Below are positions 1 to 9,754 of a stretch of DNA of 35,096 bases, piece after piece (the first letter of the stretch is position 1; every line of letters starts with the position of its first letter). The stretch is from Lachnospiraceae bacterium. GTDB taxonomy: Bacteria > Bacillota > Clostridia > Lachnospirales > Lachnospiraceae. The translations under genes and the position numbers were made by a program. The notes below the pieces were generated by a model. It saw only the letters and a list, made by a program, of their open reading frames with translations. It was not told the origin of the DNA and searched no databases. The stretch is from assembly GCA_021200475.1 (NCBI GenBank), contig JAJQGP010000100.1:1-35096 (forward strand), written 5' to 3'.

Positions 1-243
1 CTGAGCCGCTAAGTTATAAATCTCATCCGGCTGAACTTTCAGCACAATTCTAATAATGCTGGAAGAATCGGACAGGTCACCTTCGTGAACCGTGATTTTA
101 TCCAAAATATGATCAATACGGGAAGTCGTTGATACCGAAGCGCGGCGGATAATACCATGTACTTCATATCCTTTCTCCAACAATAACTCTGTCAGATAAG
201 AACCATCCTGACCGGTGATGCCAGTAATCAATGCTTTCTTCAT
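1..243 (-). CDS. gmd: GDP-mannose 4,6-dehydratase, N-terminal part (runs off the window)
   Basis: The first 81 residues of a short-chain dehydrogenase/reductase are visible; the rest lies beyond base 1. The protein opens [20 protein letters not shown], whose GxxGxxG stretch is the Rossmann NAD(P)-binding loop. It continues with an IIRRAS segment, GDLSD, and ends in NLAAQ, all characteristic of GDP-mannose 4,6-dehydratase. The enzyme converts GDP-mannose to GDP-4-keto-6-deoxymannose, precursor of GDP-fucose, GDP-rhamnose and related sugars. An AGGAG ribosome site lies 8 nt before the ATG. It is the last visible gene of a minus-strand run that makes GDP-mannose, which supports the call. The truncation is only the window edge. 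Confidence 0.92.
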   Translation of the reverse strand, partial: MKKALITGITGQDGSYLTELLLEKGYEVHGIIRRASVSTTSRIDHILDKITVHEGDLSDSSSIIRIVLKVQPDEIYNLAAQ

Positions 244-268
244 AGTGTTTTCTCCTCGTAATTTATTT

Positions 269-1237
269 TTAACATCTAACCTTTAAAATCTCTGCTTCAC
301 CGAGCAGGTAGCACCTGCCCATTCTTGCAGGGATATACAGGCAGTCGCCTTTTTGAAACCGAACCGGCTTCTTTGTGTCATCCATCGTTTCAATCTGTCC
401 GTCGCCGTCAAGACAGAGAATTATCTGAAACGACTCAGGTTTGACCGAAAACGATAGACCTTTTGTAACTACAATCCGCTCTGTTTCAAAATACTTGCAT
501 CGGCAGAGAACCTCTCTTGAACAACCCGGATAATAATGAATAAACCTGTGTTTCTGCTTGACGTCAGGAGCAACACCCATATCCATGACTTCCACAGCCT
601 TATCGAAGTGCAGCTCGCGCTTCTGGCCATTCTTGTCCACACGATTATAGTCATACACACGGTAGGTCACATTTGAACTTTCCTGTATCTCAGCTACCAG
701 TGTACCGGCACCGATACCATGGACTGTTCCGGCAGGGACATAGTAGATGTCGCCCTTGTGGACTTTCACCTTTTGCAGATGCTTGTCCAGGCTTCCTTGT
801 TCCACCGCATTTCTTAGCTGAGTCTCTGTCACAGGATGTGTGAAGCCATATATAAGACTGGCATCTTCACCCGCATCCATGACGTACCACATCTCGGACT
901 TGCCGTTCTGTCCTTCGTGTTCCTTGGCATAGACATCGTCTGGATGCACTTGGACTGACAAGTCTTTTTTCGCATCAATGAACTTAACCAGAACCGGCAG
1001 TTCTTTTGTATCTCCAACCTTTGTGCCGAGATATTCCGGATGCTCTTTCAACACCTCTGCCAGCGTTCTGCCTGAATGCTTGCCGTTTGCTACGATACTT
1101 GGACCGTCCGGATGGACGGAACATTCCCACGTTTCAGCCAGCGGCGTTAAATCAATTTTCTTACCAAACTCATCTCTTAGTCTTGTACCACCCCAGAGGT
1201 AGTCTTTACCCGCCGGGAGAAGTTTCATAATTTCCAT
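269..1237 (-). CDS. manA: Mannose-6-phosphate isomerase, class I
   Basis: A 322-residue cupin-fold isomerase interconverting fructose-6-P and mannose-6-P, the entry step to GDP-mannose. Zinc-site signatures are visible: QVHPDD near residue 97, SEMWYV near 114 and the later TVHGIG. The length fits the short bacterial class I form, and the N-terminal [12 protein letters not shown] is typical. The start at 1237 is chosen because CAGGAG lies about 8 nt upstream; a second Met three codons later is possible. The gene begins 15 bp after the end of manC and is followed by gmd after 25 bp, so the genes are almost certainly co-transcribed. Confidence 0.9.
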   Translation of the reverse strand: MEIMKLLPAGKDYLWGGTRLRDEFGKKIDLTPLAETWECSVHPDGPSIVANGKHSGRTLAEVLKEHPEYLGTKVGDTKELPVLVKFIDAKKDLSVQVHPDDVYAKEHEGQNGKSEMWYVMDAGEDASLIYGFTHPVTETQLRNAVEQGSLDKHLQKVKVHKGDIYYVPAGTVHGIGAGTLVAEIQESSNVTYRVYDYNRVDKNGQKRELHFDKAVEVMDMGVAPDVKQKHRFIHYYPGCSREVLCRCKYFETERIVVTKGLSFSVKPESFQIILCLDGDGQIETMDDTKKPVRFQKGDCLYIPARMGRCYLLGEAEILKVRC

Positions 1238-1252
1238 GACGGGTCTCCTGCG

Positions 1253-2569
1253 TTACTTCTCTATCTCATATTTCTTCTTGTCATCTACATTAATGGCTTC
1301 GCCAATCTGGACTTCGATGATATCCAAATCAGTCTCTGCTTCCACCATATGCTTGCAGCCGGCAGCTATCGTAATCACATCTCCGGTACGAAGTATCTGC
1401 TCCATCCCGTCCACAGTAGCTTTACCCCTGCCGGAAACCACTGTCTACACTTCCTCACGATAGTCGTGGCTGTGGTAGCTCATATGCTCTCCGGCACGGA
1501 TAGAAACCTTGACTGTCATAGAGCCTTGCTGTGCGTCCATTACTGTGTATGTACCCCAAGACTTCTCCGCAAACATTACATCGGTGCTTATCTTCTCGAC
1601 AAATGGCTTCATGTAACCGCTGCGCTCTTTATCTGAAACCAAAATACCATCGCCGCTTGCAGCGATTACCATATCTTTGCAGCCCATAGCGAGAATCGGG
1701 ATATTCAATTCATTGACAATCTGTGTGTTCTCACAGGTTTCGTCCATGACAGCCTTGCCCTTGATATTGTCTGCCATGACTTCGGCCATCATGTTCCACG
1801 TTCCGACATCCTTCCAAGAACCGGAATAACGGACAACCTGGATGGAGGGTTCCTTCTCAACCACAGCATAGTCGAAACTGATCTTCATCAGCGTTTCATA
1901 CTTAGAGTAAAGATCACGGTAATCCGTAAACTCCACCATGCTGTGAGCCTTTTCAAGCAGATAACTCAGCTTGAATGCAAACACACCGGCATTCCACAGG
2001 GCATTCTGTTTCAGATATTCCTTAGCCGTCTCAGTATCCGGCTTTTCTTTGAATTCCTTAACATTGCTGACCTCTCCATCTGTTTCAGGAATGATATAGC
2101 CGTACTTCTCGCTCGGATAGGTTGGTTCAATGCCCATAAGCGTCAAGTTTGCAGTCCCCTGCTTCACTGTAGCTTCCAGCTTCTCTACGCATTCGTAATA
2201 GCTGTTCTCCACATATGGATCGACCGGGCAGACAGCCACCGCATCATCAAGTCCAACTCCAATCTCATCGTGCAAATATGCAGCAACCAAAAGTATAGCC
2301 GGGAAGGTGTCGCGTCTGCATGGCTCCACGCAGATGGAAACTTTATCTCCCAGCTGGTTATGTATGGCACTCGCCTGTGACTTGCTTGTTGCAATCGTCA
2401 CCTTTGCTGATGGGTCAACCTCAGTAATCTGACGGTAGACCCTCTGCACCATCGACTCATAGTTTCCATCACTGTCTTTGAACAACTTAATGAACTGTTT
2501 GCTTCTCACATCATTGGACAGAGGCCATAACCGCTTACCGCTTCCGCCAGAAAGTAAAATGATGTTCAT
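1253..2569 (-). pseudogene. manC: Mannose-1-phosphate guanylyltransferase, interrupted by an in-frame amber codon
   Basis: The gene makes GDP-mannose from mannose-1-P and GTP. The N-terminal nucleotidyltransferase domain starts MNIILLSGGSGKRLWPLSN. A C-terminal cupin domain has GEHMSYHSHDYREE. At 1445-1447 the codon is TAG; the same frame then continues TVVSGRGKATVDG to a TAA at 1253. Relatives usually read EVWTVVSG here, so TGG to TAG is the simplest explanation. Without readthrough the product is 374 residues instead of 438: it keeps the catalytic domain and loses most of the cupin. The start at 2569 is favoured over an upstream ATG at 2605, which abuts the mutase stop, because AGGAGG precedes it by 7 nt. 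A sequencing error cannot be excluded. Confidence 0.85.
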
Positions 2570-2605
2570 GTGGTCTCCTCCTGTGTTTTTATCTACTTCT
2601 TTCAT

Positions 2606-4294
2606 TCAAGCAAAATAAACCTTCAATGCTTCTACAACCTTCTGTTCCATCTCAGCCGCAATTTCTTTATCTTTGGCGCTGATGGATATATAGGTTTTCA
2701 ACTTCGGTTCCGTTCCGCTGGGGCGTACCACTACGGAGCAGTTATCATCCAGCAGATACTTCAGAACATCCGACTTTGGCAGTCCATCCAGCCCTTTGCT
2801 GTAATCCAGTGTAGTCAACACTTTTTTCGGGCCGATCTCGTCCACTCCTTCATGGAACTTTGCCATGATGTTCTGCATCTTTTCAAATCCTGCAGAACCC
2901 TCAAAAGTGAAGGAATGGAGTGTGTTGAGACAGTAACCGAACTCCTTATACAACTCATTCAGCTTATCCAGTAGGGAAACGCCCCTTGTCTTGTAATAAG
3001 CGAACATCTCGCAAATCAGGAACGCACCGTCAACAGCATCCTTGTCCCGAACGTAACCGCCGCTCAGATAGCCGTAACTCTCTTCAAAACCAAAGATATA
3101 GGAATTTTCTTTCCCCTGTTTCTCCAAAAATCCAATCTGCTCACCGATAAACTTAAATCCTGTCAGAACATTAACTGTTCTCACACCGTATTTCGCCGCA
3201 ATTCGTTCTGTCATATCAATGGTAACGATGGTCTTTACCAGAACCGGATCGTCTGGCATTTTTCCGTGTTTGGTTCGCTGTAAGCAGATGTAATCCAGCA
3301 GAAGCATTCCTGTCTCATTTCCAGAAAGCAGAACATACTCCCCGCCATCGTTCTTCACAGCAATGCCCACACGGTCACAGTCGGGGTCTGTGGCTAGAAG
3401 AAGATCTGCATTGCACTTTGCAGCGTACTCCATGCCCAGCGCCATTGCTTCCTTAATTTCAGGATTGGGATACGGGCATGTCGAAAAGGTGCCGTCAGGC
3501 TGCTCTTGTTCTTTTACCACTGTAATATTGGTGTATCCGCTCTCCTTTAATGTCCGCAGTACCGGTTTCAAACCAGTACCATTCAGCGGAGAGTAAACGA
3601 TAGAAACGTCTTTGTTGATCTCATCTCCAAAGAGGACAGACTGCTTCTTTACTTCCTCCACAAACAGTGTATAGACATCATTAGAAATATAGGAAATCTT
3701 TCCTTCCGCAATGCCCTGTTCAAATGATTCATTATTAACATCATCAAAAATATCCAGTTTTTCAATTTCAGCCAGAATAGCAGCAGCCGCCTCTGTAGTA
3801 ATCTGGCAACCGTCTGCCCCATAAACCTTATATCCGTTGTATTTGGACGGATTATGGGAGGCCGTCACCATAATGCCAGCTGCACAATCCAACGCCCTCA
3901 CAGCATAAGAAAGGCAAGGCGTCGGCATCAGTTCCTTATAGATGGATACCTGAATACCGTTCGCGGCAAACACACCTGACGCAACCTGCGCAAACAGATC
4001 AGATTTGATACGCGAATCGAAACTCACCGCAATCTTCCATTTGTTATCAGAAAAGTTCTTTTTCACATAATCGGAAAGTCCCTGCGATGCCTTTGCTACT
4101 GTGTAGATATTCATACGGTTTGTCCCTGCTCCAATCACACCGCGCAAACCACCCGTACCGAAAGCCAAGTCACGGTAAAAAGCATCCTCAATATCGTCTT
4201 CTCTCATGCTCTTTAGTTCGTTTACTATATCCTGATCAGCAGTCGCTTTATTTAACCAGCGTTTATATTCTTGAGATATGGTCATTGGTTCCAT
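2606..4294 (-). CDS. Alpha-phosphohexomutase (phosphomannomutase/phosphoglucomutase)
   Basis: A 562-residue member of the alpha-D-phosphohexomutase superfamily. It shows all four hallmark sites: the phosphoserine loop TASHNPSKYNGYK (residues 144-156), the metal loop DPDCDR, the sugar-binding GFEESYGYLSG, and the phosphate-binding RPSGTEPK near the C-terminus. Length and order match the long PgcA-type enzymes, which act on glucose-1/6-P and often mannose-P. Sitting directly before manC and manA, its likely job is mannose-6-P to mannose-1-P; the sequence alone does not settle substrate preference. It starts 6 bp after the NUDIX gene stop, with a GGAGG about 11 nt before the ATG. Confidence 0.92.
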   Translation of the reverse strand: MEPMTISQEYKRWLNKATADQDIVNELKSMREDDIEDAFYRDLAFGTGGLRGVIGAGTNRMNIYTVAKASQGLSDYVKKNFSDNKWKIAVSFDSRIKSDLFAQVASGVFAANGIQVSIYKELMPTPCLSYAVRALDCAAGIMVTASHNPSKYNGYKVYGADGCQITTEAAAAILAEIEKLDIFDDVNNESFEQGIAEGKISYISNDVYTLFVEEVKKQSVLFGDEINKDVSIVYSPLNGTGLKPVLRTLKESGYTNITVVKEQEQPDGTFSTCPYPNPEIKEAMALGMEYAAKCNADLLLATDPDCDRVGIAVKNDGGEYVLLSGNETGMLLLDYICLQRTKHGKMPDDPVLVKTIVTIDMTERIAAKYGVRTVNVLTGFKFIGEQIGFLEKQGKENSYIFGFEESYGYLSGGYVRDKDAVDGAFLICEMFAYYKTRGVSLLDKLNELYKEFGYCLNTLHSFTFEGSAGFEKMQNIMAKFHEGVDEIGPKKVLTTLDYSKGLDGLPKSDVLKYLLDDNCSVVVRPSGTEPKLKTYISISAKDKEIAAEMEQKVVEALKVYFA

Positions 4295-4300
4295 GATTGT

Positions 4301-4867
4301 TCATTCCTCCAGATTGTCTTTTCTATTACCTTGTTCCTCTTGCAGATATACCGTCATAATCGTGTGTACAGAACTTCCAACTTTGATTTCGTTGTTCATA
4401 CACATTTCCACAGCCCTCGCCAGAGGAACAACTAATACATCAATATCTTCTGTCTTATCCAATTGTTGAACCGATACCTTCACTGCATTTTTTGCAAGGA
4501 ACATATGCAGCTTACTGTTGCACTTAGAAGGACTGTCAATAGAAACACCTAGATACGTCCAATCCTCCGAAGCATATCCGGTTTCTTCAAGAAGTTCCCT
4601 CTCTGCTGCGGTCTGCGGATTCTCACCATCTTCAATGCCGCCCGCTGGCAATTCGATCAGAGTACAACCCACAGGGTATCGATACTCTTTCTTCAAAACC
4701 AGGTTTCCGCATTGATCTATCGCTGCCACAATCACAGCTCCTACCAACTCGACAACATAGTAGTCCTCTACTATCAAGCCATTGGGAAGCAACGCCTTAT
4801 CTTTATGTACTGTAAGCCACTGATTTTTCAGGAGTTCATGGGACGATAAGCATTTCCATTCTTCCAA
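4301..4867 (-). CDS. NUDIX hydrolase (ADP-ribose/nucleotide-sugar pyrophosphatase type)
   Basis: A 188-residue protein with a full NUDIX box: a Gly, five residues, Glu, seven residues, then RELLEETGY (GX5EX7REUXEEXGU). It is preceded by KEYRYPVG and ELPAGG, as in ADP-ribose pyrophosphatases and GDP-mannose hydrolases. Such enzymes cleave nucleoside diphosphate sugars. Position as first gene before mutase-manC-manA-gmd suggests a link to GDP-mannose turnover, which is inference only. The start codon is TTG at 4867, with AGGAG 7 nt upstream; no ATG fits as well. A TATAAT at 4895-4900 could be the -10 of its promoter, but I see no good -35. Confidence 0.88.
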   Translation of the reverse strand: MEEWKCLSSHELLKNQWLTVHKDKALLPNGLIVEDYYVVELVGAVIVAAIDQCGNLVLKKEYRYPVGCTLIELPAGGIEDGENPQTAAERELLEETGYASEDWTYLGVSIDSPSKCNSKLHMFLAKNAVKVSVQQLDKTEDIDVLVVPLARAVEMCMNNEIKVGSSVHTIMTVYLQEEQGNRKDNLEE

Positions 4868-5395
4868 TCTCTATCTCCTCGTATTGAGTTTCTTATTATA
4901 TAAATGGCTCTGTGTTGATCATAGCGCTATCTATCTGGTTTTCTATGCCGCCTATGCCCCTCTCATCCATACGATGAAAGAGTTATCGCGCCTTTATCCA
5001 ACAAAATAAGTTTTAATTCTCTTCAATTCGATACATATATTCAAACAGGTCTACCCAACAGAAAATTATTTCACAAACACCATACCATTTGATATACTTG
5101 CCTCTTTTGCACTGCCTCGTAATCGATTCTTTATCCTGTCTTTACTCCTTTTACGCAGCAAAACCAGACTCGCTGTGATCGGCTCTGGACGATCCACTGC
5201 GGATCTGGTTCAGCCTCCTCCTTCTTCCATTTTGTACTCTTTCTTTTGGGATCAATAGGGAGCAGTCGGAAACAGCTTTTCATTGTTCCTCTCAGGCAAC
5301 CTGCCTTGCTTCTAATCTTGCACAAAATTGGCTTTTGGAGATGAAGTTGATTTTGAATTATCAAGCTTTTTCCCAGGTCTGTCTCTACCTATATC
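4868..5395. other. Gene-poor gap inside the polysaccharide locus
   Basis: About 530 bp between the sugar-phosphate transferase and the NUDIX gene on the same strand. A 77-codon frame at 5131-5364 (minus) has no ribosome site and no recognisable motif, with a Lys/Arg/Gln-rich composition; I do not accept it as a gene. The only regulatory hint is the TATAAT at 4895-4900 on the minus strand. Polysaccharide operons are normally compact, so the gap may be a deletion scar or remnant. Confidence 0.5.
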
Positions 5396-6853
5396 CTATC
5401 TCGACCCCTTCCGCATAAACACCACCAGCACCGTCTTCACCAGTATTTTCACATCCAGGCTCAAACTCCAGTTCTGTATGTACTGTGTATCCAGCCTTAC
5501 GACTTCCTCAAAGTCATCAATATCACTTCTCCCGCTCACCTGCCACATCCCCGTGATCCCGGGCTTTATGGCAAGCCGCGCCCTGTGATACGTGTTGTAC
5601 ATATTTACTTCGCTAGGCAGAGGCGGTCTCGTTCCGACCAGCGACATATCCCCCTTCAGCACATTCCAGAACTGTGGCAGCTCATCAATACTGCTCGCAC
5701 GTAAAAAATGCCCCAGCCCATGCCGTGTCCCGTCCGGTCCGCTCCCGATGATTCTGGGGTCGTTTTCCATCTTGAACATCTGGCCTTTCATTTCGTTCTT
5801 TTCCATCAGCTCCGCCTTGCGGGCTTCTGCGTCCTGATACATGCTGCGGAATTTGTAAAGTTTAAATGTCCTGCCGTTTTTTCCAACCCGCTCCTGTTTG
5901 AAAAAGATCGGTCCCGGGTCAGAAAGGTAAATCGCCGGTGCCACAAAAAGGAAAGCAATCCCGGTGATAATTAATCCGACGATTGCTCCCACGATGTCCA
6001 TGGTTCGCTTGAAGAAGGCCTGTCCGGTTGTGATTAATTTCAGGTAGCTTGTCATCACAGTCACACCGGCGATGTCTTCCTCATATCGGGTTTCGGATAG
6101 CTCGTCGGAGGTCGTGATCTCCAGATGGATCGTGATCCCGGTCAGGCTGCATTCCCGGATCAGTTCCGGCGGCAGCTGGGTGTTCTGTGGGATGCTGAAG
6201 AGGATTTCGTCTGTCGCGGATTTCATCAGATAATCGATCAGAGTTTCTGTATTTGCGACTACCGGGACTTCGTTTACCTCTTTTATCCTGCCCGGATTTT
6301 CCCCGACTAAGGCAATCCCGTTTACCTGAAAGTCCAGCATCTGGTCCTCAAACTGGTTCAGGATTCGCTCGGCTCCGGCGAGGTCTGTTACCAGCAGCAG
6401 GAAGCGCGGATTTTTTGCCAGCCGATGGTGGATGAATTTTTTCCACAGCGTCCGCTCCAGCCAGATCACAGCCAGGGAAAAGACAGCCGTATAAGCCACT
6501 ACGATCCTCGAAAGTGAATCCAGCGATTTCTGGAAAAACATCAGGATCAGCATGACTGATATCACGAGGGCCACGTGCCGGATCACCGCTGTGAATTCCT
6601 TCAGATAGCCGCGGCGAAGGATGTTCTTGTAATTGCTGTCAAAGGCAGATACGCAGATATGTACCAGAGCGATGATGATCATTAAGCTCCGGTATAATTG
6701 GGATTCCCAGATCTCCCACTGGTTCATATGGATCGCATAAGCCAGCCAGATCGATATAAGGAAGCAGATCAGATCCAGTATCATAAAATCAATGTGCTTA
6801 ATCAGGCTGCTTGGATTTTTCTGGTACATAGGTTCGTAAATTGTCCTTTCCAC
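5396..6853 (-). CDS. Polyprenyl-phosphate sugar-1-phosphate transferase (exopolysaccharide initiation)
   Basis: A 485-residue membrane protein of the WbaP/CpsE type, which loads the first sugar-1-phosphate onto undecaprenyl phosphate and starts repeat-unit assembly. The N-terminal third has hydrophobic membrane segments. A nucleotide-binding-like middle domain follows (around residues 145-250). The C-terminal catalytic domain shows KRTMDIVGA, SDPGPIFFKQERVG, KLYKFRSM, SSIDELPQFWNVLKGDMS and LVGTRPPLPSE. The start is uncertain: the longest frame opens with GTG at 6853 without a clear ribosome site, and ATG 6829 has AAAGGA about 15 nt upstream. Whether the sugar is galactose, glucose or another cannot be told. 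It is the first gene after the locus promoter. Confidence 0.9.
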   Translation of the reverse strand: MERTIYEPMYQKNPSSLIKHIDFMILDLICFLISIWLAYAIHMNQWEIWESQLYRSLMIIIALVHICVSAFDSNYKNILRRGYLKEFTAVIRHVALVISVMLILMFFQKSLDSLSRIVVAYTAVFSLAVIWLERTLWKKFIHHRLAKNPRFLLLVTDLAGAERILNQFEDQMLDFQVNGIALVGENPGRIKEVNEVPVVANTETLIDYLMKSATDEILFSIPQNTQLPPELIRECSLTGITIHLEITTSDELSETRYEEDIAGVTVMTSYLKLITTGQAFFKRTMDIVGAIVGLIITGIAFLFVAPAIYLSDPGPIFFKQERVGKNGRTFKLYKFRSMYQDAEARKAELMEKNEMKGQMFKMENDPRIIGSGPDGTRHGLGHFLRASSIDELPQFWNVLKGDMSLVGTRPPLPSEVNMYNTYHRARLAIKPGITGMWQVSGRSDIDDFEEVVRLDTQYIQNWSLSLDVKILVKTVLVVFMRKGSR

Positions 6854-7366
6854 GCCGCATTGTCATATGCTTCCGCAAGGCAATACGCCATGTATATGGT
6901 TGCTTTTGTGAAGTGTCTCGGATTCGTATTTCGTATCTGCTGCAAAGGTACGGAACAATCCCGTTTTGTAACAATGAACGAGTTCTTCTTCCATCCTGCC
7001 AGGATTTCAAAGAAATTCAATATTAATCACCGCATCAAATTTAACCGCACCACCGTTTTGCTGCCTTTCCCGTTCAGAGGTCATAGCTTCGCCATACCGC
7101 CCGTCTCTCAGCGCAGTCCAAAATTCCGCTATAATATCCGGCATCAGCAACAGCGACGGAGCGACATGCTGCCAAATCCCGAAGTTTTGAATCTATTTAA
7201 CCGTTCCGAAGCGCAGGTAAACAGAGATGGGGATATACCTCAAACAGCAGCTGCCAGGCGAAGCATCAACTACACCCTGCTGTTCTGAATCGCCATCATC
7301 ACATTTCCTTCCTATGATAATAAGGAACTATTATTTTTAAGTAAAAGGTCAAATAATCCCTTAACA
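6854..7366 (-). promoter_or_regulatory. Long 5' leader of the polysaccharide operon
   Basis: From the predicted start of transcription near 7367 to the first gene is about 510 nt. No gene with a ribosome site is seen. One minus-strand frame (7192 to 7007, 61 sense codons) reads protein-like, with IWQHVAPSLLLMPDIIAEFW, but has no convincing start, so it may be a gene remnant. Long leaders in front of capsule/EPS operons often hold processive antitermination or attenuation elements. I cannot identify a known one here. Confidence 0.45.
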
Positions 7367-7373
7367 TGCATGA

Positions 7374-7402
7374 ATTCTACCTCACAATGTTTTATCTGTC
7401 AA
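7374..7402 (-). promoter_or_regulatory. Sigma-A promoter of the polysaccharide operon
   Basis: On the minus strand a perfect -35 TTGACA (7397-7402) is separated by 17 nt from TAGAAT (7374-7379). Just upstream is an inverted repeat AGGTAT/ATACCT (7406-7411 and 7418-7423), followed on the plus strand by six T. That could be an operator, or a terminator for plus-strand transcription. Confidence 0.75.
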
Positions 7403-7720
7403 GATAGGTATCCGAAAATACCTGTTTTTTACTGTTCCGTTGTAACAAATTTCATTGCACGGGAAACAGACCCGTAAAAGGGACTTCTTATTATATAGTC
7501 AGATTCTGTCCATGACCAGAATCATTACCAGATCACATAGCGCTTATACAAAAGACCGACTCGATTGATAATTCTGAAAAAGCCGCTGCATTTCTGCAAA
7601 TTATCATTTGCAATTTACCAGTTTATATGGTACCATGTCAACGAAGGAAATGCGTATGAACCTTATAATACACACGAAATTTATACACCATCCGTGATTC
7701 AGCGAAGGAGCATTTTGAAA

Positions 7721-8953
7721 ATGGCGAAGATATTTAATGTGAACGGCGTATGCCTGCCGGAGATGCACTACATGGTGGATCTGACTTCCCGGCTGGAAGC
7801 AATAAAAAAAATGGTGGATGCCGGAGATTATTTTACAATCAACCGGGGCGGCAGTATGGAAAGACTACGACGATAAACGCCCTTACTGATCATCTGTCAA
7901 AAGATTATATCGTAATAAATATGGATTTTCAGACCCTGGACACCTTTTCATTCGAAAATGCAGAAAACTTTGTAGCAGCTTTCGCTGGTGAGATCCTGGA
8001 TCTTGTAGAAGAATTTCCGGAAGGTATCGAGGAAAAGTTCTCTGCTTTCGAAGAAAAAAATGCGAATTTTAATTCTCTCAATGCACTTTTCAGGGTGATA
8101 AAAGACTGGTGCAGGAAGGCAGCCAGACCGCTTGTTCTGATCATTGACGAGGTTGACTCTGCTTCGAACAATCAGATCCTTATTGACTTTCTCGCACAGC
8201 TGCGGGCGTATTACCTGAAGCGGGCACGCGTCCCAGCGATTCATTCAGTCATCCTTGCGGGAGTATACGATATCCGAAGTATACGGATGAAGATTCGCTC
8301 TGATCAGGAACACAAAGAAAACAGCCTTTGGAACATTGCGGCAGATTTTGACATCGATATGAGTTTTTCCACAACTGATATCGAAGGGATGTTATCGGAA
8401 TATGAAAAGGATTACCACACCGGAATGAATCTCGACGAAATAGCGGGGTTAATTTATACCTACACCGCCGGCTATCCGGTATTGGTTTCACGCCTCTGCA
8501 AACTCCTGGATGAGAAAATTGCCGGCACTCCCGCGTTTCCAGACAAACGCAGTGCGTGGAGCAGGGATGGCTTCCATGAAGCACTAAAGAGAATCATCAA
8601 AGAAGATAACCCGCTTTATGAATCCATACTCGGGAAGCTAAGATTGTACCCGGAGCTGAAAGCATTTTTACAGGAACTGCTTTTTAACGGCATCCCGATC
8701 CCCTACGTTGCGACATCCCCTTATATCAAAGACGCCGCTATGTTTGGGTTTATCCGAAATGTAAATGAAACTTGTAAATGAAACTGCCGTCATCTCCAAC
8801 CGTATTTTTGAGACAGTTCTCTATAATACGTTTATTGCGGAAGAATTTGCCGGTAATGAGCTGTATGCTGTCGGCTCAAAAGAGCGAAATCAGTTATATG
8901 AGAAGGGAACACCAATTAGTTATGGAAGAAAACACACTGATAAAACTGGATGA
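7721..8953 (+). pseudogene. AAA ATPase, two frameshifts and C-terminal truncation
   Basis: The gene starts MAKIFNVNGVCLPEMHYMVD at 7721, with AAGGAG 10 nt upstream. It resembles AAA-ATPase-like proteins whose N-terminus precedes INRxRQYGKTTT. Near 7844-7852 one base is missing, so the Walker A loop GRQYGKTTT is read in the next frame. That frame continues with Walker B LVLIIDEVDS to residue FIRNVNETCK and stops. A 13-bp tandem duplication at 8760-8785 causes the second shift. The old frame then resumes ETAVISNRIFETVLYNTFIA and ends at 8953. The usual C-terminal nuclease-like domain is absent; the alarmone synthetase gene starts inside the tail. Confidence 0.8.
8760..8785 (+). repeat. 13-bp perfect tandem duplication
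   Basis: TGTAAATGAAACT occurs twice in a row (8760-8772 and 8773-8785). Removing one copy joins FIRNVNET directly to AVISNRIFET in one frame, so the duplication is the lesion that shifts the ATPase frame. Confidence 0.95.
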
Positions 8954-9731
8954 TGAATACGTAGAGCAGATGTTTCTCGGCCAGACGGAGAATCCGATTG
9001 CCTTGTCGGGACTTTCGCTCACACAGGTAGAGAAGATTATCGACCAGATGGTAGAATACAAAAAGCTCCGGATGATGTATACCTGCGCGCTCAAGGAGAT
9101 TCGGACGAAGTTCGATGTGCTTAACACGGAATTCAGTGTCCGCTACCAGCGCAACCCGATCAATTTTATTACCATGAGAGTGAAGAGTACGCACAGTATT
9201 TTTGAAAAAATGCGGCGGCAGGATCAGAAGCTTTCGATGAAATATTTGATAGAAAATATCAACGACATCGCCGGAATCCGTGTGATCTGCTCTTATGTAG
9301 ATGATATTTACCTGCTGGCACAGGCGCTGATCGCGCAGGATGATATCCATCTGATACGGGAAAAGGATTATATTTCCCATCCGAAACCGAACGGATATCG
9401 AAGTCTGCACCTGATCGTCAGCGTACCGGTCTTTTTCACTGACCAGAAAAAGGACATGAAGGTAGAGGTGCAGATCCGTACGATTGCCATGGACTTCTGG
9501 GCGAGCCTGGAGCACGAGATGAAATACAAAAAGGATATTCCGAACCAGCAGGCCATCGCGGATCGTTTGAAAAACTGCGCGGACGTGATTTCAGAGACGG
9601 ACATGACAATGCTGGACCTCCGAAGGGAGATAGAAGCTACGGAAAATATGGAAAAGACAGACGACACCGAACGGCTGGAGATTGAGTCCCTTCTGGAAAA
9701 AATCAAGCGGCTGGATGATCCAATACTCTGA
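8922..9731 (+). CDS. Small alarmone synthetase (RelA/SpoT synthetase domain protein)
   Basis: A single-domain GTP pyrophosphokinase of the RelQ/YjbM-YwaC type, making (p)ppGpp from ATP and GDP/GTP. Synthetase motifs in order: RVKSTHSIFEKM, INDIAGIRVIC, SHPKPNGYRSLHLIV and EVQIRTIAMDFWASLEH. There is no hydrolase (HD) or TGS/ACT domain. The C-terminus is a charged helix (DLRREIEATENMEKTDD). The start is taken as ATG 8922 (MEENTLIKL), about 270 residues, normal for the family; ATG 8898 is possible, and AGAAGG lies a little far upstream. The gene begins within the decayed tail of the preceding ATPase and is followed after 23 bp by another ATPase gene. Confidence 0.88.
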   Translation: MEENTLIKLDDEYVEQMFLGQTENPIALSGLSLTQVEKIIDQMVEYKKLRMMYTCALKEIRTKFDVLNTEFSVRYQRNPINFITMRVKSTHSIFEKMRRQDQKLSMKYLIENINDIAGIRVICSYVDDIYLLAQALIAQDDIHLIREKDYISHPKPNGYRSLHLIVSVPVFFTDQKKDMKVEVQIRTIAMDFWASLEHEMKYKKDIPNQQAIADRLKNCADVISETDMTMLDLRREIEATENMEKTDDTERLEIESLLEKIKRLDDPIL

Positions 9732-9754
9732 GCAAATCAGGAGGTGAGCAAAAC

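Noticed and set aside
1445-1447. Pyrrolysine at the ManC amber codon
   Set aside because: The family has Trp here, the protein is not a known pyrrolysine user, and no supporting gene is in the window.
5131-5364. 77-residue protein on the minus strand
   Set aside because: No ribosome site, no recognisable motif and odd composition.
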